A DNA stretch of 64,000 nt from Branchipolynoe longqiensis (Eukaryota; Annelida; Polychaeta; Phyllodocida; Polynoidae): contig CM059191.1 in NCBI GenBank assembly GCA_030323885.1, positions 103,712,292-103,776,291 of the forward strand, read 5' to 3'. Shown in pieces: positions 55,420-64,000 of the stretch. Both the position numbers and the translations under genes were made by a program. The first letter of the stretch is position 1. The number at the start of each line of letters is the position of its first letter. The notes beneath the pieces were generated by a model. The model was given only the letters and a program-made list of their open reading frames with translations. It was not told where the DNA came from and ran no database searches.

Positions 55420-56110
55420 GTCACACTCAGACATTCACACACACACATGTATGCACACACCTGGCATTAGGAACCGCACAGAACAGACACGCAGATCTCA
55501 CTCCTATTGGTAGTGCTACACTCAATCACTCACACATTCACACACAACTGTATGCACACACCTGGCATTGTGAGCCCCACGAACAGACATGCAGATCTCA
55601 CTCGTATTGGTAGTGATACACTCAATCACTCACACACCTGGCATTGTGAAACCCACAGAACAGACACGCAGATCTCACTCCTATTGGTAGTGATACACTC
55701 AATCACTCACACATTCACACACAACTGTATGCACACACCTGCCATTTTGAACCCCACAGAACAGACACGCAGATCTCACTCCTATTGGTAGTGATACACT
55801 CAATCACTCACACATTCACACACAACTGTATGCACTCACCTGGCATTGTGAACCCCACAGAACAGACACGCAGATCTCACTCCTATTGGTAGGGATACAC
55901 TCAATCACTCACACATTCACACACAACTGTATGCACTCACCTGGCATTGTGAACCCCACAGAACAGACATGCAGATCTCACTCCTATTGGTAGTGATACA
56001 CTCAATCACTCACGCATTCACACACAACTGTATGCACACACCTGGCATTGTGAACTCCACAGAACAGACACGCAGATCTCACTGCTATTGGTAGTGATAC
56101 ACTCAATCAC
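55420..56110. repeat. 101-bp minisatellite, about 6-7 units
   Basis: The unit contains CACCTGGCATTGTGAACCCC, ACAGAACAGACACGCAGATC, TCACTCCTATTGGTAGTGAT and ACACAACTGTATGCAC. One unit is shortened near 55630. Confidence 0.85.
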
Positions 56111-56860
56111 ACGTCGGCCACACTCCCATTCCCTTATCCCACTCTTAAACCCACACCCAGACTCACACCAACACACACTCACAGTCACACGCACATCCAC
56201 GCTCACCAACACCACACCCAAACTCACACCCACACCCATAGCCACACTCATAACCACATTCACACACACACGCCACCACCAACAACAACATCAACACACA
56301 CACCTAACCCACACCCACACAAACATCAACATCCACACCTAACCCACACCGAGACAAACATCAACATCAACACACCTACCAACACCACACCCAAACTCAC
56401 ACCCACACCCATAGCCACACTCGTAACCACACTCACACACACATGCCCCCACCAACACCAACATCAACACACACACTTAACCCACACCCACACAAACATC
56501 ACCATCAACAGACACACCAACACCCACACCCAAACTCTCACCCACACCCATAGCCACACTCGTAACCACACTCTCGCACGCACACGCCAACACCAACATC
56601 AATACACACACCTTACCCACACCCACACAAACATCAACATCCACACTCACACCCACACCCACACCCAGACGTTCTAACCTACTCCCGCCTGCCACACCAA
56701 TACTCACAACACCCATCCTGTTATGACCTTAGAGGTTTCTAGAAGGTACACCCCCAATCCCCATGTTCCATCCCCCAACCCACACACCCACACACCCAAA
56801 CCCCCACAACCCCACAGACCCACACCTCCACACCCGCACCCCAACACACCAGCTCTCCCT
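56110..56860. repeat. CACACCCACAC-type array with longer-period repeats
   Basis: Blocks of about 130-150 bp (ACCCAAACTCACACCCACAC, CATAGCCACACTCGTAACC) are repeated three times, then simple C/A repeat. Confidence 0.7.
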
Positions 56861-56987
56861 ACCGGGACCCAGCGCTCCAGATGAATATCTAACCGCGGCC
56901 CTGTCACCCCTATTAATCTTACACATCCTTGCGCTGTGGAAAATAGTTCCGACTGCAGCGACGCCAGATGAATTATAGCGTGCTGGG

Positions 56988-56995
56988 CCGGAAGT
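56988..56995. promoter_or_regulatory. ETS core after CA array
   Basis: GGCCGGAAGTTGC, followed by GGGATACGGCGGCGAG and a GCGACCATGGG start that meets a stop after four codons. Confidence 0.25.
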
Positions 56996-57059
56996 TGCTA
57001 TGTCCCTCGGGATACGGCGGCGAGTGCAGGGCGACCATGGGCTACTTCTGAGGCAGATG

Positions 57060-58290
57060 GTGAACGGCTGAAACGGAGGGTGGCTGGAAAAGCAGAGTGT
57101 TGGACAGATCGGGTGTTGTGCCTAAGTTTCTTGATTTTCTTTTTTTAAATTCTTACTTTCATGCACAAAAGAAATTGTAGCCAAAATGGACATGACAGTC
57201 GGGTGGACCCCGGCATGCTGTCTAGCATTCACCTGCTTCGAAGCAGACCTAACTGCTCACCAGTTTGCACAGGGTTATGACTTCCAACGTAAACAAAGAC
57301 CAACGTAGTCATGATTGGATGAGGAATGACTCAGCAGGGAAGTTCAGGTACAAGAAAAGAGTTTATTTACACAACGGGTGTACAGACACATCCGGTAATG
57401 GTTTAAGAAGTAACGTAGGTTGAGTCTTAAAGGACAAGAAGAAGGGTGGGTTGGCGGAAGAAACTGGAGGTGTGGTCGCTGTGTCGGTTCACTGGGAAGT
57501 GTTGATGAACAGCAATGGGCCCCCTTATATGGCAGAGAGAGATGCATGCTCTAAAAGTGCCGGTATCCATATGTGGTTCAGGTGCAGCAGCGGAGGGAGG
57601 GAGGGGGGTGGGGGTATTCCCTTCAAATCAAATGCAATGGAAGTATTGCGACAATTCTATCATAGTACTTATGGATGTATGTGACATATAAGGACGTACG
57701 TGAATATAAATCACGGGTGGTTCCCTTATATGTGCACTCTTCCTGGCCAATTATGTGCTAAACCGGACCGGTGGCGCCACCAATAAACTCTCCCGATCAG
57801 CCACACACCTTCTGTAAGACAAATTGCAAATGTGGCGCGCTGGTTCCGGGTGTGACGGATGTCATGAGGGTGCGACACCTAGATGGAAGAGCCGGGGTTG
57901 GGGTGGGGGGGGGGGGGGCGCCACACCCCGTCTGCTTGGGAATGAGATGGTGAGTGGGAAGGGTAAATAACAATTCCTTAATTATTACCAGAGATGAAGC
58001 GGGCAGAGTGACAGTTGACTCACAGTGTCGAGGAGGCAAGGAGGAGAGAATGCCTGTTCCGCAGTGAATAACATGGAAGTTATGGTGGTTAGACTTAGAG
58101 AGAAACATTAAAGGGGCTGCCGTTATTTATATCCACATAATAAATAATATTAGTCCATATAGTTACTCCAAAATAGAGAAGTTGGATAAGGCAAATTGGT
58201 TAAATAGAAATATAAAATCTGGAAAGATTATTATTAGCCCTACCGATAGAGACAATGACAACCAAAATGTTGTGACAACTGGCAGGGGTA
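57060..58290. other. Mostly unassigned sequence
   Basis: Intergenic sequence with a poly-G run near 57905-57917. The 77- and 103-codon open frames are not recognisable. Confidence 0.35.
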
Positions 58291-58519
58291 AATGAGCTGC
58301 GTCAGCACTGTGACACCAACAGAAAGCGCGCTCAGTATTTACGCCATCAGCAATAATCTACATCCGCCTTGCCTCTGTCAGCCGCTCTTTAAGTGCCGCT
58401 CCAGCTCGTGCCAGCCGGTCTTTAAACAACAAACACACCGCTGCCGGACAGGGGGCCTGCCAAAGGTCATGACCTTGGTGCGCGCGGCGAATCACGTGGA
58501 CCCCACTCAACACATCAGC

Positions 58520-58580
58520 GTCCTTGCGCGGCGTCCTTGCGCGGCGTCCTTGCGCGGCGTCCTTGCGCGGCGTCCTTCTG
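58520..58580. repeat. 15-bp repeat GCGTCCTTGCGCGGC
   Basis: Four units, the last one altered. It explains the LARRP-like peptide in the 169-codon frame. Confidence 0.8.
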
Positions 58581-58717
58581 TGGCGTCGCCACGCGGGCGT
58601 ACAGCGTCCAGGCGGAACGACGGGGCAGCAGACTTAATTATAGACGCCCTCCCTAGGGGGCGCCGGGTGGTCGCTGGCGGTGCGCGCGCATACCTTATGG
58701 GTGAAGACGAGACGCTG

Positions 58718-58747
58718 ACTTCCGGAAGTGCTGTACGGTCACGTGAC
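58718..58747. promoter_or_regulatory. Palindromic ETS site plus E-box
   Basis: ACTTCCGGAAGTG (58718-58730) and TCACGTGAC (58739-58747), 8 bp apart, in CpG-rich DNA. The strongest motif pair of this kind in the window. Confidence 0.45.
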
Positions 58748-59114
58748 ACACCGCCTCACCCCCAGCTGGGTGTCCCTCACACTGCAGCAGCTCACCGTTA
58801 AGTAGCGGTGGTGCTCTCGTCATTGTGCCGGAGGGCTAAGTGAGGCAGGGGGAGGGGCAGTGGAGGGGGTGAGGGGAGGGGGGGGGGGCGGGTCAGTCAT
58901 TCTGTTTGTTTCTAATAGAAAGTCAGCAGAATAAACAGATTTACCACCAAAAACATAAAAGAATTCAGCAGGCTGCCCGCTGCATTCCTGTTGTTTATAA
59001 ATAATTGAAGAGTGTCAATGCTCCCGTTGATTTTTGAGAGTGTCCTAACTAGATGACAATATGGCTAAAAAAGTTCAGCGCCTGCTGACCGTGTGCAAGT
59101 TTGTGGCATTCGTA

Positions 59115-59585
59115 CCCATGGGCCGTAATCGATTAACATGACCCGGGTGACTCGGGTCAGCCGAGTCATCAGAATTTCAAATCGAACACTGCGAGTAGAG
59201 TCGACAAATACATGTGCCGTGTGCAAAATGATCCGACCCAAGTAACCCACCTCGTAGCTGGGGTTTGCTATGAGCTATGATGTCACATTTGCGCTGGTAC
59301 CATCCTGCAGGATAACAACCACCAGTACCAGTACCAGTCATACATATTCTTTAAAAAGCATAACTTAGATTAATGAAATGGAAATATCGCTAAACTAGGC
59401 CATCATAAAATACTTTAAATCCTATTTTGCTGTAGCTTTATCGGTTATTAAAAAATAAAATAATTTTTTTCACCCGAGCACGGAGAAGCGTATTCGATTA
59501 TTCGACCCGAGTCCGTAGGATGTGCGCATGCGCCAAAAAGTGGCTCGGGTGACCCGAGTTGATTAATCGATTACGCCCATGGGGT
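59115..59585. mobile_element. TIR element with GGCCGTAATCGATTAA ends in a SINE-C
   Basis: The left end GGGCCGTAATCGATTAAC and right end TTAATCGATTACGCCC are inverse and followed inward by CCCGGGTGACTCGGGT-type inverse blocks. CCCATGG stands at both edges. The outer flanks match SINE-C (GTACCCATGG before, CAATGACTTCAAAATT after), so the target was a SINE. Confidence 0.65.
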
Positions 59586-59879
59586 CTCAAAGCAATGACT
59601 TCAAAATTAATAAGTTTTGCAACCTGGCTTGGCACTGGGTATTATTATGATACTTCATAGGGGCAGGAGGAATTGAATAAAGAAAACCAGTTGTCTGTGA
59701 TTGAAATGTCTCCTCCTGAATCAACGAATGTAATTCAGTTGTAAAATAAAAATATATGTCTTGGCATTAGATGCTATTTTCAGCAATAACTTTATTATGC
59801 CAGTAAATAAATGTACATTAGGTATATATATATATTATATTTGGATATTGACCATTTCAGCATGCGTTTGTAAATAGTA

Positions 59880-60062
59880 CAGGAAACCCTCTTTAAATCA
59901 ACCGACCTTGGGACCGACTTTAAGTTTAAGTGGTCTATTTAGGGAGTTAGTCGGTTTAGAGACTTATACTATGGTTACAATGGTATTGTTGGGACCCAAA
60001 TAAAGCGATAGATATAGGGGAGTGGTCGATCTGTGGAGGTGGTCGGTTAGAGAGTTTTACTG
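59880..60062. mobile_element. pogo-like TIR element, copy 2
   Basis: CAGGAAACCCTCTTTAAATC and the inverse of GTTAGAGAGTTTTACTG; TA on both sides. Length is 183 bp, colinear with 48260-48437 through the GATATAGGGGAGTGGTCGAT block. Confidence 0.8.
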
Positions 60063-60589
60063 TATATTATAACATATATAGTAAATTATGCATACCAATG
60101 TTATTTGGGTAGTCTGGAGGAATAGTTGACACAGAGAAAGAACTAATGTAATTCCACAGCACATGCACATATACATATGTAAGGCTGCAATCTCAGACCT
60201 CGGCGTCGGTTCTAAATAAAGGATATCCTGATAAATAAATGTCAACACAACACATAAAATAAGTGTCCACATCTAGGTGGCGCTGAAGTAATAACATGAA
60301 CCACGATTCAGGTATCCATCTGCACTGAAACACACGCTAGTTTACATTGACATAATGTCCTACGTAGCCTATATATACAGTTACATTATTCACCGCCAGG
60401 AGGCTTGTGGTCGGGCTGATCCCCCGTCTACCTGTCCCGCGCTTAGGCTGCCTGCACCGAGCTGCTCACAGATACGCTGAGCAATCTCCGCGCGCGGTGA
60501 GCTGCTCGTCTGATGTATCATCGCTCACACGCACCGGGGCAGAACTGAGCCATCTTCTCATCCGTCGCTGTGCTGTCTGTCTGTGTGTC

Positions 60590-60660
60590 TCTGTGTGGGT
60601 GTGGGTGTGGGTGTGGGTGTGGGTGTGGGTGTGGGTGTGGGCGTGGGCGTGGGCGGTGGG
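60590..60660. repeat. (GTGTGG)n hexamer repeat
   Basis: About nine GGGTGT units, drifting to GGGCGT. It resembles some telomere-like hexamers but is not TTAGGG and is internal. Confidence 0.8.
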
Positions 60661-60769
60661 GGTGGCCGGGCCCATCTCCACCCACCGCTACATCCCACAC
60701 CCACCCACCACAACACGCTCTGCTCTCTGCCTCTCCAACACGCCAGTCTCACATCACCAGCACTGACAG

Positions 60770-61560
60770 TAGCACACACACTCACACACCCACACAACCA
60801 CACACTCACACAATTACAAACACACTTATACACTCACACACACTTACACAATTACGCACACACACTCACACACACCCACTTACACAATTAAACAAACACA
60901 CTTATACACTCACAGACACACACACTCACACACACTTACACTCTCACAGACTCACACACCCACGCAACCACACACTTACACAATTACAAACACACTTATA
61001 CACTCACATACACTTACACAATTACGCACACACACTCACACACACACCCACTTACCCAATTAAACAAACACACTTATACACTCACAGACACACACACTCA
61101 CACACACTTACACTCTCACACACTCACACACCCACACAACCACACACTTACACAATTACAAACACACTTATACACTCACACACACTTACACAATTAAGCA
61201 CACACACTCACACACACACCCACTTACACAATTAAACAAACACACTTATACACTCACAGACACAGACACTCACACACACTTACACTCTCACACACTCACA
61301 CTTACACACTTACACACTCACACACACACTTATCCATTCACACATACACTTACACACATACTCACGCACTCACACATTCACAAACTGATACATTCACACA
61401 CTCACACTTACACTGACACTCACACACTTACACACCCATACACTTAAACACTTACAGTTACACACTCACAGTCACACACATTCGCACACTCACTAACATT
61501 CACACACATTCACACGCTCACACACACCCACACACTCACATACCCACTGATGCATACCCC
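60770..61560. repeat. CACACTTACACAATTA higher-order array
   Basis: Units of about 180 bp (CACACTTACACAATTACAAA, CACACTTATACACTCACA, CCACTTACACAATTAAACAA) repeated three times, then simple CACTTACA repeat. Confidence 0.8.
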
Positions 61561-61949
61561 TACACCATGCCCTCAATCACATGCACGCTCAAATACACGC
61601 ACACACCATCACACACTCACATGCACAAGCAAGCTCTTACACACCCACCTTCACACACACCCTCACGCACATCTATCAAATGACACTCTCCCCCCCGACC
61701 TTTGCTGCTGCGCACACTTTATTCTGCGTTATTCCAGTAGACTCTCCTTGGCTAAACTAACATGGCGCCACTCCACGGGAGAAGGGGGTTTAGGTGCCGG
61801 TCTACCTGCCAAATTATTAATTAAATAACACTCAATTCATGTTATCTTGGTAGCACTGTAAATACACTTCTTAGAGTATTCGACTTGTAAGATCAGATCA
61901 AAGGGAATCGCGGAATGGTGACGTCCCCCTCAGGACAAACAAGGCTCTG

Positions 61950-62720
61950 ACAGGTGGGTGGGTGCAGGGAGGGGTGCGTGTGTGGTGGTGGTGGTGGTGG
62001 TGGTGGGGGGGGGGGGGGGGGGGATAGTGTGCATATATTACGGAGTGACTGCTGTGTGTGTGCAGGGAGGGAGGGGGTGCGTGTGTGTGGGGGGAGGGGA
62101 GATAGTATGCACACATTATGGGTGTGGTTGCCATGTGTGTGCAGGGAGGGGTGCGTGTGTGGGGGGGGGGGGAGATAGTGTGCATACATTATGTGTGTGG
62201 CTGATGTGTGTGTCCAGGGAGGGAGTGCGTGTGTGGGGGGGGGGGGGGGGAGATAGTGTACATACAATATGTGTGTGGCTGCTGTGTGTGTGTGCAGGGT
62301 GGAGTGTGGTGTGTGGGGGGGGGGGGGGGGTAGTGTGCATACATTATGTGTGTGGCTGATGTGTGAGTCCAGGGAGGAGTGCGTGGGGGGGGGGGGGGGG
62401 GATAGTGTGCATACAATATGTGTGTGGGTGCTGCGTGTGTGAAGGGAGGAGCGTGTGTGTGGGGGGGAGATAGTGTACATACATTATGTATGTGGCTGCA
62501 GTGTGTGTGCAGGGAGGGGTGCGTGTGTGGGGGGGGGAGGGGGGGTAGTGTACATACATTATGTGTGTGGCTGCCGTGTGTGTGCAGGGAGGGGTGTGTG
62601 GGGGGGGGAGATAGTGTACATACATTATGTATGTGGCTGCCGTGTGGGGGGGAGGGGTGCGTGTGGGGGTATGGAGAGTGTGCATATGCGTGTGGGTGCC
62701 GTGTGTGTGGGGGGAGTAGA
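61950..62720. repeat. G-rich minisatellite, about 75-85 bp units
   Basis: Units GTGTGCAGGGAGGGGTGCGT, poly-G, then AGATAGTGTGCATACATTAT. Poly-G runs differ in length between units. About nine units. Confidence 0.8.
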
Positions 62721-64000
62721 GGTATGTATGTATGGTGTATGAAGGTGTGATGGGTGTGTAGAGGTATGTGAGTGGTGTCTGAGGGTGTGTTGGGTGTGTA
62801 CAGGTATGTGTGTGTGGTGTGTGAGGGTGTGTGGCGTGTGTAGAGGTATCTGTGTGTTGCATGTGTGAGGGTGTGTTCTGAGTGCAGAGGTATGTGTATG
62901 TGGCATGTGTGAGGGTGTGTGGTGTGTGTAGCGGTATGTGTGTGATGTGTGGCATGTTTAGAGGTATGTGTGTGCCTTGTGTAGAGGTATGTGTGTTTGG
63001 CATGTGTGAGGGTGTGTTGGGTGTGTCGATGTATGTGTGTGGCGTGTGTGAGGGTGTGTGACGGGTGTAGAGATATGTGTGTGGCGTGTGTGAGGGTGTG
63101 TTGAGTGTGTATAGGTATGTGGGTGTGGCGTGTGTGAGGGTGTGTGGCGTCTGTAGAGTATGTGTGTGGTGTGTCAGGTTGTGTGGCATGTGTAGAGATA
63201 TGTGTGTGATGTGTGTGAGGGTGTGTGGAATGTGTGAGAGTGTGTGGCATATGTAGAGGTATGTGTGTGTGGCATGTGTGAGGGTGTGTTGGGCATGTAG
63301 AGGTATGTGTGTATGGCATGTGTGAGGGTGTGTTGGGTGTGTAGTGGTATGTGTGTGTGGTGTGTGAGGGTGTGTTGGGTGTGTAGAGGTATGTGTGTGG
63401 TATGTGTGAGGGTGTGTTGGGAATGTAGAGGTATGTGTGTGGCATGCGTGAGGGTGAGTTGGGCGTGTAGTGGTATGTGTGTGTGGCGTGTGTGAGGGTG
63501 TGTGGCATGTGTAGAGGTATGTGTCTGCGGCATGTGTGAGGTTGTGTTGGGCGTATAGTGGTACATGTGTGTGGCATGTGAGGGTGGGTGGCATGTGTAG
63601 AGGTATGTGTGCATGGCGTGTGTGACGGCGTGTTGGGTGTGTAGAGGTATGTGTCTGCGGCATGTGTGAGGTCATGTTGGGTGTGTAGTGGTATGTGTGT
63701 GTGGTGTGTGAGGGTGTGTGGTGTATGTAAAGGTATGTGTGTGGCGTGTGTGAGGGTGCGTGGCGTATGTAGAGGTATGTGTGTGGCGTGTGTGAGTGTG
63801 TGTGGCATATGTAAAGGTATGTGTGGCATGTGTGAGGGTGCGTGGCGTATGTAGAGGTATGTGTGTGGTGTGTGTGAGGGTGTGTGGCGTATGTAGAGGT
63901 ATGTGTGTGTGGCGTGTGTGAGGGTGCGTGGCGTATGTAGAGGTATGTGCGTGTGGTGTGTGAGGGTGTCTGGCGTATGTAGAGGTATGTGTGTGTGCCG
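62720..64000. repeat. GTGTAGAGGTATGTGTGTGG minisatellite
   Basis: Units of about 40-48 bp (TGTGTGAGGGTGTGTTGGGT, GTGTAGAGGTATGTGTG) continuing past the window end. The 546-codon Thr/His/Pro minus-strand frame is an artefact of it. Confidence 0.85.

Noticed and set aside
60590..60660. Telomeric repeat
   Set aside because: The hexamer is GTGTGG, not TTAGGG, short and internal.
62189..63829. 546-codon minus-strand open frame
   Set aside because: Pure minisatellite translation.

Overview
This window is metazoan nuclear DNA: tRNA-derived SINEs, many short inverted-repeat DNA transposons, long minisatellites, AATAAA poly(A) signals, and no prokaryotic gene organisation. The repeat content suits a marine invertebrate, for example a lancelet, hemichordate or lophotrochozoan, but nothing here fixes the species. 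I find no complete host protein-coding gene and no convincing tRNA or rRNA gene. Most long open frames are simple-sequence arrays read in a stop-free frame.

The most important object is a compact GC-rich retroelement at 7171-9993, inserted in AT-rich DNA. It carries one clear gene, a Gag-like protein of 373 residues at 7524-8645, flanked by repeats in the order A1 - gene - B1 - A2 - B2. A1/A2 are 308 bp; B1/B2 are 242/241 bp. This is the split-direct-repeat layout of Ngaro/PAT-type tyrosine-recombinase (DIRS-like) retrotransposons, but no reverse transcriptase, RNase H or recombinase is present. I read it as a recent, non-autonomous, gag-only member. The internal B1|A2 join rebuilds a perfectly symmetric interrupted palindrome of 37 bp that neither outer end has in full. 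A1 has a TATA box. B1 and B2 have an AATAAA signal held in the loop of a 7-bp hairpin.

Layout. 1-7170: AT-rich, with terminal-inverted-repeat (TIR) elements at 1117, 2217, 4178 and 5425, the last two lying in a decayed satellite of about 70-90 bp. 7171-9993: the retroelement. 10000-17600: a nested repeat nest with an approximately 0.9-kb repeat, a duplicated 0.4-kb segment, a family with 9-bp target duplications, three foldback elements at CCGG, and two 0.84-kb elements whose core is a 205-bp satellite. 17600-22700: SINEs and sparse unique sequence. 22700-32000: minisatellites with scattered TIR elements and two promoter-like patches. 32000-47000: SINEs, more minisatellites, a cluster of CTCF-consensus sites beside E-boxes, and the 20-bp array at 45740-47005. 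47000-52600: SINE dimers, an ACGT-saturated foldback inserted in a SINE, and 86-bp and GCTCCGA-type arrays. 52600-64000: further arrays, ending in (GT)-rich minisatellite that runs off the window.

A second pattern recurs from about 27.8 kb onward: short CpG-rich patches with ETS, CACGTG, NRF1-like, CRE or CCAAT motifs, often next to a minisatellite. Two of them (30452 and 37842) also have a well-placed ATG followed by an open frame and a splice donor. They may be first exons of genes whose remaining exons are outside the window, or a recurrent promoter-like repeat; the sequence alone does not decide this.
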